Origin: Serpula lacrymans var. lacrymans S7.9
Lineage: Eukaryota; Basidiomycota; Agaricomycetes; Boletales; Serpulaceae
Assembly: GCF_000218685.1 (NCBI RefSeq)
Contig: NW_006763298.1
Location: forward strand, 506,049 to 570,048
DNA: 64,000 bases
Direction: 5' to 3'
The position numbers and the translations under genes are program-made. The notes beneath the pieces are model-generated. The model did not search any database. It was given only the letters and a program-made list of their open reading frames with translations, and was not told the DNA's origin. Shown piece after piece: positions 1 through 9,460 of the stretch; position 1 is the first letter of the stretch, and each line of letters opens with the position of its first letter.

Positions 1-153
1 ATTGCCGTCTGAAGCGACGAGGGGGATTGGCACGCAAGAAAGAAAAGGGTCATCAAGATGATTGATGACTTCTTGCCAACTGGCGAATCGTTCGGAGCAT
101 CCTTCAGTAGGACAGCTGACGAAACTTGGATCCACATAACCGTTGTCTGCCAT
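1..153 (-). CDS. Partial gene, 5' end of an unknown protein
   Basis: An open frame reads leftward from an ATG at 151-153 to the window edge, about 51 codons. It begins MADNGYVDPSFV and contains a C-x4-C pair followed by a histidine (CPTEGCSERFASWQEVINHL), which resembles half of a C2H2 zinc finger, but a second zinc-binding histidine is not seen. It is divergent from the gene starting at 238, with about 85 bp between the start codons, so the two could share a promoter. The family is not recognised and the rest lies outside the window. Confidence 0.4.
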   Translation of the reverse strand, partial: MADNGYVDPSFVSCPTEGCSERFASWQEVINHLDDPFLSCVPIPLVASDGN

Positions 154-507
154 AGTCGAAGCTATACGTGAAATACTCGTCAACGCACTGGCCTGTGCTG
201 GCCTGCCCACTCACCTTACAGAGTAGCACAGAGAGAAATGCAAGTCCTTCAAACTCCGACCACAATCTCTCTCAAACCCATCATGTCGTCCTGCGAAAGT
301 AACCTCACCGACAACACTCCTGATCTCTCTCGCAGCGAATTCACTGTTAACTCCTCTGACAACGAGAATGACTTGCCTTCTATTTTTGAAACCGACTACA
401 AAGCTGGCCTTCCATCGAGTCGAATGGGTGCTACCTTTCCCCATAACCCTCATACAGGCAAAGTCAAGAGTCCCACACGTTCAAAGATCTCTCCTTACAC
501 CCCTTAT

Positions 508-1204
508 TGTGAGGCAACGATAAACTATAACAAGAACTAAACCTATCTCCTTCTGCACTTGCAGGGAGTAAGGGTCCAATGAGCTTGAGGTCAACAGACG
601 CTAGAAATATAGCGAGTCGAGGACTTTGAGAGGTAAGCTTCAAAGGTTCTTGTTGAGGAGTAAAGCGGGTAAATTCAGTAATAGAAAGCTAAGGAGCTAT
701 ACATGAATAGGTACGTCTTTTATATAGAGAACTGTCCGTTCCTCAGACCGAAAGGAAAATATACGAAAAGTGGTCTGAGGAATTAATCAACCAATAGGAA
801 AAAGGGAGAGTAACTATCGTACGACTTCTGACTTGATTAATCAGCAGGTGAGAGACTTGTACTAATAATAGAAGATTGTTACGCGTGGTCAGGAACCGTA
901 TCCTCATGATGAGGTACGATTCTAGATAAGGCGTTTATTAGTATTACCAGGCTTTACTAGGGCTTGGAGCTGGTTGGCGAGATGCCTACTACCAGTCTCT
1001 ACCCAGTGTGCTGGCTAGCTGGGAGCGATGCCCAGTCTCTGATCTGTGATATAAAGTGGTAGCGATGGTTAAGAAAGCCTGTGAGGGCTATGAGAAGTAA
1101 GATGGCAAAGGATACCTCTAGCCCTAGAGCCAGAGGTGTAACGGGAAAAGCGTCTGAGAACCAAGACATAACAAAGATAAGAAAATAGTAAAACGGTCCT
1201 TACA
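508..1204 (-). repeat. 3' LTR of element A
   Basis: 697 bp, TG...CA ends, matching 7838-8534. On the minus strand a TATATAAAA box lies at about 718-726. Just upstream of it in transcription order is an inverted repeat, CCTCAGACC (741-749) and GGTCTGAGG (772-780). The polypurine tract lies directly outside at 1208-1220. Confidence 0.95.
718..780 (-). promoter_or_regulatory. LTR A core promoter: TATA box plus U3 inverted repeat
   Basis: The minus strand reads TATATAAAA (718-726). About 15 bp upstream lies an arm pair CCTCAGACC / GGTCTGAGG (741-749, 772-780) around a ~22-bp loop. The same arrangement recurs in the 5' LTR (TATA about 8048-8056) and, with changes, in the degraded A LTR at 26683-27246 and in LTR B at 61113-61156, which supports a regulatory role. 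Confidence 0.5.
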
Positions 1205-1207
1205 TTA

Positions 1208-1220
1208 CCCCCCCCTTTTA
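1208..1220 (-). other. Polypurine tract of element A
   Basis: On the minus strand a run of A then eight G residues lies just before the 3' LTR and overlaps the pol stop codon. This is the expected site of plus-strand DNA priming in LTR retroelements. Confidence 0.8.
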
Positions 1221-4200
1221 TATTCTTGTCCCAAGAATCTTAGCGCCGCAGTCCGTGAAGCGGTTTGTGATCCAGTCGAAAAGGCGGGGTTTTTCGGTTG
1301 TTGTAGTGAAATTTTCGTATGGACGAAATCGTAAGGCGGCAGAGGCGATGACACGTGGGGCGGCAGGGTGTTTGCGGTGGAAGGTGGCAATAAGTGAAGG
1401 GGAATTTTTCAAATGGTGGTCGGGTTCCCACGTCCTCTCTGTGATCGGGTATCCCTTCCAATGGACGAAGTAATCGAGCTTAGCCCCTTTGAGTTTAGTG
1501 GGCCGAGAAGCAATGATTTCTTCGGCTTCGTATTCGGCTGCGCCATCAACTTGGATCGGCGGAGGTTTCGAGGTACGAGGTTGATTAGGAAACTCCGGCG
1601 TGTGATACGGCGATAAGAGGATTTCGTTGAATACGGGATGGATCGCCTTCCAGGATCTAGGGACGTCAAGGAGGTAAGCGGATGGGCCGACTTTTGCCTT
1701 TACCGTAAACGGGCCAAATCGCTTGTCATCTAACTTCTTCATCGGTCTATCGGTGGAGATATGAGTTCCTTCTAACCACACCTTATCCCCTTTGTGATAT
1801 TCCCGTGCTTCCGTGCGTTTTCGGTCATAGTACTTTTTGAGGTTTTGATTAGCAAGTAATAATGATTGCCTAGTTTGCTCGTGTAGTTTTGTCATAGAGG
1901 TTGCGAAATCTTCGGCAGCCTGCGAACGTCCGGAAGGCTTCTGACCGGTCCCTTTGCGAGGGTGAGAACCATAATTTACGAAGAAGGGGGTCTGATTGGT
2001 CGCAGAGTGGAGATGATTGTTGTACGTGAATTCGGCAATGGCTAGCCAATCCGCCCAGTCGTCTTGTCGGTGATTAATGAACGTGCGTAGGTAGTGTTCT
2101 AGGTCTTGATTGATTCGTTCGGATTGCCCATCAGTTTGGGGGTGGTAACCTGTTGACAGGCCGGGTTCGATCCCAAGGGTCTGATAGAAGTCCTTGGTGA
2201 AGTTCGACATGAATTGAGGTCCTCTATCTGATATAATTTTTTCCGGGATGCCGTGTAGTCGTATAACCGAATCTCGTAGTTGTTTGGCGTAGCCTAACGA
2301 ATCAAGAGTAACGTGCGTTGGTACGAAGTGAGCCATTTTCGAGAATCTGTCAACAAAAACCTGGATAGCGTCGTATCCGTTTGACTCTGGTAATGCTCCG
2401 ATGAGATCCGTTGTGATTATCTGCCAAGGACGATCAGGGATCGGATTTGGATGGAGGGGAGCATGCGGTTTTTGACGATGCGACTTTGTTCTCTGACATA
2501 TCTCGCATCCTGCGACATATTTCCTGATATCTCTCCTGAGGCTAGGCCACCAGAATGATCGGTTTACTCCTTCGTGCGTCTTTCTTTCTCCTGGGTGTCC
2601 GCTGAGGCTCGTGTCATGTTCTTCTTCGATAATACGTGCCCTCAACTTCGGAACTTGGGGTACGTAGATTTTGTTTTTGAAGGACCCTAACGTCAACTCG
2701 TCTTCTTTCTCATTTCCTATCCAAACGATTCCGTCTCGTTTCTTCCAAACTTTTGGATCTTCTTTCAACTTCCTTACTACGTAATCGTCTAGTTTGTGCT
2801 GCGAAGCTAGCAGCTCGTCCAGGTAGTGTTCTTCTAACACGTCCTCCATAGTATAAATGTTTGCTTCCGCGAGCTGAGGTAGAAGGACCTGTCCTTCGTT
2901 GTCTCTCTCGCCTCTCGGATGGTCTACTCTTCGGCTAAGTAGGTCCGCTTTCGTGTTTGCCGAGCCTTTCACATGCTCTAGCTTGAAATCGTATCTCGCT
3001 AGTGTGTCCATCCACCTAGCTTGTCGTCTGTTTACCTTCTGGGGGTCTCGGAAGTAGGTGAGGTTTTGATGGTCGGTGAATATGGTGAACTGGTGTTTAG
3101 CTCCCATGAGGAGGTGTCGCCATTCTTCTAACGCATGCATTACCGCTAGCATTTCTTTATCCCAGATAGCGTAATTTCTCTCTGCAGGGTTCATCGATTT
3201 TGACAGGAATGCGACCGGTCTCCATTTCCCTTCTTGCTGCTGGGATAACACTGCTCCCGTGGCATAGTTGGAGGCATCACATTCAACTTTGAATGGATCC
3301 TCGTCGTTAGGGATTGCGAGTGTGGGCGAAGTGGTGATTGTCTTTTTGAGAACGTCGAACGCTCGTTGTTGGTCTTCAGCCCACTCCCAGTCTACCTTTC
3401 CGGTGAGAATCGTCAGCGGTTTGGCAATCTTTCCGTAGTCTCTGATGAATCGTCTGTAAAAGTTTGAAAACCCTAGGAATGACTGTAACTCCTTCTTTGT
3501 TCGTGGTATCGGCCATTCTGCAACTGCCTGTACTTTTAGCGGGTCCATACGAATCGTATCATGGGAGATGATCATTCCCAGATATTCGACTTCTTTCTTT
3601 TCAAACTCGCATTTCTCTGGCTTGAGATATAATTGATTGTCTGCGAGTATCTGAAGAACTTTGGATACGATCTTCCTGTGTTCTTCTAACGAGTCGGTGA
3701 ATATCATGATGTCGTCGAGGTATACGATAACTGATCCTTCGTTGATTAGGTCTCTGAGAAGTCGGTCCATCATTGTTTGAAAGGTGGCTGGGGAGTTCGT
3801 GAGTCCGAAGAACATAACCAGAGGTTCGAACAGTCCTCTGTTAGTTCTGAAGGCGGCCTTGTGCTCATCTCCTTCTTTGATTCGAACATTATTATATCCC
3901 CAACGGACATCTAGCTTGGTGAAGAATCTCGCTCCTTTGAGTCGGTTTATCAATTCTGAAATGAGGGGTAACGTATATCGGTTTTTAATTGTGAGGGCGT
4001 TGAGTTTCCGATAGTCTTGTACCGGTCTGAGAGATCCGTCTTTTTTCTTGATAAAGAAGAACGGGGATGCGTAAGGGGATTTCGATACTCTGATCCTTCC
4101 TGTCTCCAGGTTCTCTTTCAAGAATTCGTCAAGATGAATTTGTTCGTCTCGGTTGAGTGGATACGTTTTACAGTCTAGACCTTTGGCTTCTGGTAGGAGT

Positions 4201-5189
4201 TCAATTGCGTGATCCCAGACTCGTCGTGGGGGTAGTTTGTCAAATGACGCTTTTGTGAATACTGGCTCAAAATGATGATAAAATGGGGGAACGACGTCTC
4301 TGAACGTGAGTGTTGACTTTGCTCGTTCTGATTCTTCCGCAATCTGTTGGCTTTTGGTCTGAGATACGTTGCTTTCGACGGAAATTTTGTCAATCCTGCT
4401 CTGTAAGTCTACAGCGATGACTCTATCTCCGTCTTCAGGGTGATACTCCGTATCATCAGAAGGGTACGTGATGGTGTTGGTTTGCCAGTTGATGTCGGGA
4501 TTCGTGCGTCGTAGCCAGTCGTGTCCTAATAAAATTCTGGCCTCTCTTTGTCCAGTGACCAGGAAGTCCATTAATTCCGTGCGACCTGCCACAGTTAGGC
4601 GAAGTGTCACATATTCCGTTAAAGGTCCAGTGCGATTCTTGGTTCCATCGGCGTTTGAGACAATAACACGAGTTGGCAGTGGTTTTGTGGAAATGTTGTG
4701 TTGCCGAACAAAGGCTTCGTCAATGATAGAATCTGTGCATCCTGAATCTATCAAAACTGGAATGACATGCGTCTGGTGATCGTCGATAGTGGATAATTGA
4801 CATTGTAGCGAGAGTTTGCGTTGATGAGATGGGGGGAGGGATGCGAAGTCTTTGATCACATTCAATTGCTCTACGATATACTCTTCATCGTGTTGCTTGA
4901 GTAGATTGATTGTATCCGTCGTGATGTGTGGGTAACACTGGGGTGAGGCCCAGTTCCGAACCAATGCTTTGGCTCTTTCTTCTTTCTGGTCTTTAATTCG
5001 TCGAGCCAACCATTCTGCTGAATGTGGCTTAGCGTATTTCTCGGCACGTGGGTTTTGGGAAACATGTTTTGATTTATCAGTTACAAATACATTTTCCGAA
5101 CCGTGCTTACTGGTCAGAGAGTCCGTGCTTACTCCTGACCTTCGAGAAAATCCTTCGTCTTCGTCTCCTCCTGGGTTGTGGTTGCTTCT
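1218..5189 (-). CDS. pol: Element A Pol polyprotein (PR-RT-RH-IN-chromodomain)
   Basis: A ~1,323-codon open frame follows a stop at 5190-5192. Aspartic protease: DSGCTDS near 4740. Reverse transcriptase: YLDDIMIF near 3720. RNase H: the ECDASNYATGAVLSQ stretch near 3270. Integrase: an H-x3-H...C-x2-C zinc module (about 2490-2620) and the D,D,E core (TTDLIG, SDRGPQF, GQSERIN; about 2410-2120). C-terminal chromodomain: HWKGYPITERTWEP near 1440. There is no early ATG in frame, and the 5' end overlaps gag by about 60 nt in the -1 frame, so expression as a Gag-Pol fusion by -1 frameshifting is likely. All catalytic motifs look intact, so the protein may be functional. Confidence 0.93.
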   Translation of the reverse strand, partial: RSNHNPGGDEDEGFSRRSGVSTDSLTSKHGSENVFVTDKSKHVSQNPRAEKYAKPHSAEWLARRIKDQKEERAKALVRNWASPQCYPHITTDTINLLKQHDEEYIVEQLNVIKDFASLPPSHQRKLSLQCQLSTIDDHQTHVIPVLIDSGCTDSIIDEAFVRQHNISTKPLPTRVIVSNADGTKNRTGPLTEYVTLRLTVAGRTELMDFLVTGQREARILLGHDWLRRTNPDINWQTNTITYPSDDTEYHPEDGDRVIAVDLQSRIDKISVESNVSQTKSQQIAEESERAKSTLTFRDVVPPFYHHFEPVFTKASFDKLPPRRVWDHAIELLPEAKGLDCKTYPLNRDEQIHLDEFLKENLETGRIRVSKSPYASPFFFIKKKDGSLRPVQDYRKLNALTIKNRYTLPLISELINRLKGARFFTKLDVRWGYNNVRIKEGDEHKAAFRTNRGLFEPLVMFFGLTNSPATFQTMMDRLLRDLINEGSVIVYLDDIMIFTDSLEEHRKIVSKVLQILADNQLYLKPEKCEFEKKEVEYLGMIISHDTIRMDPLKVQAVAEWPIPRTKKELQSFLGFSNFYRRFIRDYGKIAKPLTILTGKVDWEWAEDQQRAFDVLKKTITTSPTLAIPNDEDPFKVECDASNYATGAVLSQQQEGKWRPVAFLSKSMNPAERNYAIWDKEMLAVMHALEEWRHLLMGAKHQFTIFTDHQNLTYFRDPQKVNRRQARWMDTLARYDFKLEHVKGSANTKADLLSRRVDHPRGERDNEGQVLLPQLAEANIYTMEDVLEEHYLDELLASQHKLDDYVVRKLKEDPKVWKKRDGIVWIGNEKEDELTLGSFKNKIYVPQVPKLRARIIEEEHDTSLSGHPGERKTHEGVNRSFWWPSLRRDIRKYVAGCEICQRTKSHRQKPHAPLHPNPIPDRPWQIITTDLIGALPESNGYDAIQVFVDRFSKMAHFVPTHVTLDSLGYAKQLRDSVIRLHGIPEKIISDRGPQFMSNFTKDFYQTLGIEPGLSTGYHPQTDGQSERINQDLEHYLRTFINHRQDDWADWLAIAEFTYNNHLHSATNQTPFFVNYGSHPRKGTGQKPSGRSQAAEDFATSMTKLHEQTRQSLLLANQNLKKYYDRKRTEAREYHKGDKVWLEGTHISTDRPMKKLDDKRFGPFTVKAKVGPSAYLLDVPRSWKAIHPVFNEILLSPYHTPEFPNQPRTSKPPPIQVDGAAEYEAEEIIASRPTKLKGAKLDYFVHWKGYPITERTWEPDHHLKNSPSLIATFHRKHPAAPRVIASAALRFRPYENFTTTTEKPRLFDWITNRFTDCGAKILGTRI

Positions 5190-6163
5190 CTAGCTGCAAC
5201 TTTCTTCAGAGGGCAGTTCCTTGCGATATGACCCGGCTGGCCACATCCGTAACATAACCTGAACCGACTCTGTCGGTCTGTATCCATGGGTACGCCTTGT
5301 CCGGGGAATACACCTCTCTGAGGTTGATCCTCGAACCTTCTTGCATACTGATTCGTCTGGGGTCTCGCCATCTGCTGTAACTGCGGCACATGCTGGTGCG
5401 TATACGTCTGTTGTCTGTAGATGGGTCGCGACGGCTGCGTGACTTCTCTCTTTCGTCTTTCGTCTAATTGAAACTCTTCTCTTCGTGCCTCCCATGCGTA
5501 GGCTTGCGTTTTCCACTCAGCAAATGTTTTTGGTAGGTCTCTCTGGATGATGACGAAATCACAGATTCGAGAGTGAAGATTCTTTTTGAGAATTCGATTG
5601 ATCACGTCGAAGTGAGTGGTAGCGTCATATCCGGCCTTGTCCATGAGCGTTGTGAAATGGCTAAAGAATTCGTCGCAATGCTTATTCTCCTGCTTGTATG
5701 TCTCAATCTCGTTTACCGCCTGCGATCTTTCGTTTGGATTTCCGAATACTTGGGCTAGATCGGTCAGGACGGTCGAGAGAGTCGGCCATACGGGGGTAGT
5801 TGCGTCGAGAGCTTTGGTAAGCATGTTCTCTTTCCAAGCTTTTACTGTCGACGTTCCTTGGTCGCTGATTTTGGATAGGAGGTAAATGAGCTTCGTCTTC
5901 TCGTCTGGAAAGTAGGAGGAGTAGGCGGTTAAGTACAACTGTAGTGCTTGGCGCCATGCCATGAATCGTTCCTTCTCTCCTTTGAATTCGAAGGGTTCTG
6001 CTGCGAGAGTTACTTTGCCGTGTAACTGCGTGGGGTTAGACATGGATGAGGGTTTTGGAGGAATTGGAGGTGGAGGTGGGCGTGTAGGTGGTAGTGGTAG
6101 GGTTTGTCTGGGTGGAGTCTCTGGTTCTATGGACGGTCTTGGGTTTCGATATTCGGAAAACAC
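5129..6163 (-). CDS. gag: Element A Gag with CCHC zinc knuckle
   Basis: 344 codons starting at ATG 6163. The N-terminus is proline-rich. A central retrotransposon Gag region includes FKGEKERFMAWRQALQLYL and KTKLIYLLSKI. A C-terminal knuckle CYGCGQPGHIARNC sits near residues 300-314. It forms the particle and binds element RNA. It ends 61 nt inside the open pol frame, in the relative phase needed for a -1 shift. I did not see a textbook X-XXY-YYZ heptamer; the sequence GGATTTTC in the overlap is the nearest A/T-rich candidate. Confidence 0.92.
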   Translation of the reverse strand: MFSEYRNPRPSIEPETPPRQTLPLPPTRPPPPPIPPKPSSMSNPTQLHGKVTLAAEPFEFKGEKERFMAWRQALQLYLTAYSSYFPDEKTKLIYLLSKISDQGTSTVKAWKENMLTKALDATTPVWPTLSTVLTDLAQVFGNPNERSQAVNEIETYKQENKHCDEFFSHFTTLMDKAGYDATTHFDVINRILKKNLHSRICDFVIIQRDLPKTFAEWKTQAYAWEARREEFQLDERRKREVTQPSRPIYRQQTYTHQHVPQLQQMARPQTNQYARRFEDQPQRGVFPGQGVPMDTDRQSRFRLCYGCGQPGHIARNCPLKKVAAREATTTQEETKTKDFLEGQE

Positions 6164-6188
6164 TTTGAAGAATTAAAACGAGTTTTAT

Positions 6189-7121
6189 TTAGTTTGAATC
6201 GTAATCAAACTCGTCACTCCAATCGTTAGAAGTAAATCCAAAAATATTCTCTTCTTCTTCCAAATCTCTTTCTACCTGTGAGCTAGTGGTAGAATTACTG
6301 TCCAAGTTCGAGGTTGTTTCGTCTGGTGAGGGGGTCCTTTCTATGAGAACGTTTCCTTGAATCAACGAGGATACGGGAGGGATATAAGAGAAATTTCCGT
6401 GGGTCAGATGGTACGCTGGTTTATACTGCGAGTAGACTCTGTTGTTTTCTCGAATAAGCGTTCCCCAGAACTCGGTGTTGATCTCGGTAACGATGAAACG
6501 ATCTGTGGGGTGGCGGATGACTAAATCAAAAACTTCTTTTCCGTAGTTTTGGTATTCTCTGAACAATCGACAGACGTTCCTGATCTGTCTTTGTTCTCTT
6601 TCCCAATTTCTTCCTTCGAGGATTTCGTGTCCAATCTTAAACACTAGTCTGCGAAATTGTGATATACAGGCTACTATCCTCCGTATTGCGTCGCGGCAGA
6701 AAGGGGTGACAACTAATACGTGGACTCCTGTTTTAAGATAATCTCGTGGGTTGAAGGCGTCGTTCTGTTCGGGAGTGAGGGGGACGTCGAAGAAGAATGG
6801 TATTTCCCGATAGAATTTGATGAGATCGGTTTCGTAAATTCCAATTCTTGTAAAAAGAAGTTCAAGAGGGGTAGGATTAAATGACGCTGTAACGTATACG
6901 TCAATTTTGGATGGTTCGAGGTAGGGCGTAAGGAATTCTAGGTAGGGTGCGGAGTAGGGTCGTCGGTGGATGATGATTCCACAGGGAAGTAGGTAGTGGA
7001 TCTCTCTCCCGTCCTGTTCTGGTGAGAACGCAAGTTGGGGAGTTTCAACGTAGTTTGGAAGGTGATAGATGCGTGGAGAGATTCTGTCGGATAGTATGAG
7101 AAGAGCTGTCTTATGTTTCTG
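6189..7121 (-). CDS. Element A pre-gag open frame, unknown protein
   Basis: 310 sense codons stay open between a TAG at 7122-7124 and the stop at 6189, just 25 nt upstream of the gag ATG, in the first half of the transcript. Composition is protein-like: mixed hydrophobic and charged residues, segments such as FYREIPFFFDVPLTPEQND and CRDAIRRIVACISQFRRL, and an acidic tail (VERDLEEEENIFGFTSNDW). The frame has no ATG in its upstream two thirds, so it would need splicing to an upstream exon, a non-ATG start (the tail half could start at GTG 6644) or recoding. A TAGCAG just before 7121 could serve as a 3' splice site. The family is not recognised. Ty3/gypsy elements do not normally carry such a frame here. 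Confidence 0.55.
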   Translation of the reverse strand, partial: QKHKTALLILSDRISPRIYHLPNYVETPQLAFSPEQDGREIHYLLPCGIIIHRRPYSAPYLEFLTPYLEPSKIDVYVTASFNPTPLELLFTRIGIYETDLIKFYREIPFFFDVPLTPEQNDAFNPRDYLKTGVHVLVVTPFCRDAIRRIVACISQFRRLVFKIGHEILEGRNWEREQRQIRNVCRLFREYQNYGKEVFDLVIRHPTDRFIVTEINTEFWGTLIRENNRVYSQYKPAYHLTHGNFSYIPPVSSLIQGNVLIERTPSPDETTSNLDSNSTTSSQVERDLEEEENIFGFTSNDWSDEFDYDSN

Positions 7122-7198
7122 CTACTCGTCGTCTGAGGGCTCGTCTTTCTTCACTGTCGTTCCGACGAGGGGGTTCTAGAATTCTCTGTTCGTAGACT

Positions 7199-7597
7199 TC
7201 AATCGATAGGTGCTCTAGGTGTATCGAATTGAACCTGAACAATTCTCTGGATGCTTGATCGGATTCTCAAAAGCAGGTTTGAGCAGCTGCCGATGCGTAC
7301 TCGAGTAAGCGCGACGTATTGACGGAGTTGGGAGATTTCAAATGCTAAATCGTCGACGGCTAGAACTAGTCCTTCTAGTTCAGAAACGGGGGAAGAGGCG
7401 GCTGATGAGTCTTCGTAGTACTCAGTTTCTGTGTCGCTGTGGACAGGCTGGGGGTGCGTGGCAGCGTTGACAGGTACTGCAACGTGGAGGTCTCGGTTGT
7501 TGAGGGCGTGATGGAATTCCTCGAGTGAACGTCGTTCTTCGTCCGTTACTAGGCTCTCTCTGATGTTCGACAGTTTGACGGTTGTAGAAGTGATCAA
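7199..7597 (-). CDS. Element A 5'-leader ORF, possible first exon of the pre-gag gene
   Basis: 132 codons begin MITSTTVKLSNIRES and end TPRAPID, about 240 bp inside the 5' LTR. It contains an acidic stretch (HSDTETEYYEDSSAASS) followed by a predicted helix (FEISQLRQYVALTRVRIG). An overlapping alternative frame continues through VYEQRILEPPRRNDSEERR to about 7125, close to where the next open frame starts. That suggests the two parts are joined by a short intron or a frameshift. Function unknown. Confidence 0.4.
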   Translation of the reverse strand: MITSTTVKLSNIRESLVTDEERRSLEEFHHALNNRDLHVAVPVNAATHPQPVHSDTETEYYEDSSAASSPVSELEGLVLAVDDLAFEISQLRQYVALTRVRIGSCSNLLLRIRSSIQRIVQVQFDTPRAPID

Positions 7598-7837
7598 AGA
7601 CGACAGCTAGGGTGAGGACTTGAGCTAGAACAAGTAAGAGTATTACTTCGAGGTGGGTAGGAATGTTGGAGAGGACAACTAGCTAGCTTAGCTAGAAGGC
7701 AAGTGGTTGTTTTGGATGGGGAGGAGGACGGTGAATGACAACACGTCCGAGGGATGAAGGAAAAGGTGGGTTAGGGCTATAATGGGTTCAAGCGAGATGG
7801 TGCGCTGTGAACGGATTGTAGAGTGAGCTTTCTATTT

Positions 7838-8534
7838 TGTGAGGCAACGATAAACTATAACAAGAACTAAACCTATCTCCTTCTGCACTTGCAGGGAGTA
7901 AGGGTCCAATGAGCTTGAGGTCAACAGACGCTAGAAATATAGCGAGTCGAGGACTTTGAGAGGTAAGCTTCAAAGGTTCTTGTTGAGGAGTAAAGCGGGT
8001 AAATTCAGTAATAGAAAGCTAAGGAGCTATACATGAATAGGTACGTCTTTTATATAGAGAACTGTCCGTTCCTCAGACCGAAAGGAAAATATACGAAAAG
8101 TGGTCTGAGGAATTAATCAACCAATAGGAAAAAGGGAGAGTAACTATCGTACGACTTCTGACTTGATTAATCAGCAGGTGAGAGACTTGTACTAATAATA
8201 GAAGATTGTTACGCGTGGTCAGGAACCGTATCCTCATGATGAGGTACGATTCTAGATAAGGCGTTTATTAGTATTACCAGGCTTTACTAGGGCTTGGAGC
8301 TGGTTGGCGAGATGCCTACTACCAGTCTCTACCCAGTGTGCTGGCTAGCTGGGAGCGATGCCCAGTCTCTGATCTGTGATATAAAGTGGTAGCGATGGTT
8401 AAGAAAGCCTGTGAGGGCTATGAGAAGTAAGATGGCAAAGGATACCTCTAGCCCTAGAGCCAGAGGTGTAACGGGAAAAGCGTCTGAGAACCAAGACATA
8501 ACAAAGATAAGAAAATAGTAAAACGGTCCTTACA
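7838..8534 (-). repeat. 5' LTR of element A
   Basis: 697 bp, matching 508-1204. In minus-strand transcription this is the promoter LTR, with TATATAAAA near 8048-8056. CTTAT at 8535-8539 repeats the pentamer at 503-507. Confidence 0.95.
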
Positions 8535-9460
8535 CTTATCCTCACATATCGGTATCTCCTACCAGAGGACTCGGAAAGAAGTTGCCTCCTGTTATTACAA
8601 GGTTCGAACCCAAAGTCAAATCTCAGGTTCCTCCTCTAGACCAGCCCTTCCCCAAAGAATCTGTAAGAATATTTCAATGTTTAGCTTACATAACCTAACG
8701 GATTACAGGCGGAAGCACTGAGCAAAGCTTTATCCTTCATTCTCTTAGATGAGGATGACTTGACTCCGAGCAATGTCTTAAGGGCATTCAAAATACATAC
8801 AGCCAGAAGGGAGTTTCTACGATGCAAAGTGCAATTTAGTGCCTGGAGGATTAAACATTCAGCAGGAATGATGGGCCTTCACAAGAATATCTTAACTAGC
8901 AGCCGCGGGAGCCTCTGGAAAGTGGACAAAGAGCTAGCAGCAATGAAGCAGTTCATGGACGAGAATGGGATGAGCTATCGCAATCCAGATGATGAAGATT
9001 CAAGTGCAGAGAGCAGTCCTGGAGCTGAAATTGCCGCGTTCGACGATGATGATGACGGTGATGGGAGCTCAGACACCGTTCCGTCCGACGAATACGATTC
9101 CGAGTATGAAGTATTGGGGGATAAGCAGGGGGATAAGCTTGAACTTGAGGATGGGCGGTGCGAGGTTCCAAATTCTGATAGTGTTATCATGGTCTGTTAT
9201 CTATTTTCCTGATTTCAAAGTCTCGATGTTAATTATTCTAACAGGATTAGGAAAACGCGATATGTTCCTTCGTTCTAGCTTAAATTTCATTGTCAAGCAT
9301 TGCTGTCTGTCAAGAGATTTGTCGTTTGTACTGTTATCGTGCATATTCATTATTATGTAAGTTTGTATAGAACACGAGAAGTGCCTCGAGGCACTTCATC
9401 CAAATATAACGGTGGGAAGTCACCATCTCTTCTATCATCTCTTCTATCTCAACTACCATC

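Larger units (their letters stand above)
508..8534 (-). mobile_element. Element A: full-length Ty3/gypsy chromovirus
   Basis: Two direct 697-bp LTRs (508-1204 and 7838-8534) bracket gag and pol on the minus strand. The LTRs begin TGTGAGG and end CCTTACA on the plus strand, and I found no difference between them. The element is flanked by a perfect 5-bp duplication CTTAT (503-507 and 8535-8539). A polypurine tract adjoins the 3' LTR (1208-1220). The order protease, reverse transcriptase, RNase H, integrase, chromodomain places it among chromoviruses. Matching LTRs and uninterrupted gag and pol frames indicate a very recent, possibly still competent, insertion. An obvious tRNA primer-binding site next to the 5' LTR (just left of 7838) was not recognised. 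Confidence 0.95.
238..9212 (+). pseudogene. Host gene of unknown function, split by retrotransposon A
   Basis: The frame runs from ATG 238 (or ATG 283) to the CTTAT target duplication at 503-507. If element A (508-8534) and one duplication copy are removed, the same frame continues at 8540 without a stop. It then crosses a 46-bp intron (8663-8708, GTAAGA...CTAAC...CAG, phase 0) and runs to 9212. An alternative last intron (about 9193-9241) would end the protein a few residues after SDSVIM. The product is low-complexity at its N-terminus, has a basic helical middle (around KIHTARREFLRCKVQFSAW) and an acidic C-terminal third rich in D, E and S. No family is recognised. As it stands the locus encodes only the first ~90 residues plus LTR-derived residues. 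The excision-compatible frame shows the gene was open until a recent insertion. Confidence 0.7.

Noticed and set aside
1255..5257. Several plus-strand frames of 60-103 codons across element A pol and gag
   Set aside because: They lie antisense to intact, motif-rich gag and pol and have no recognisable features of their own.
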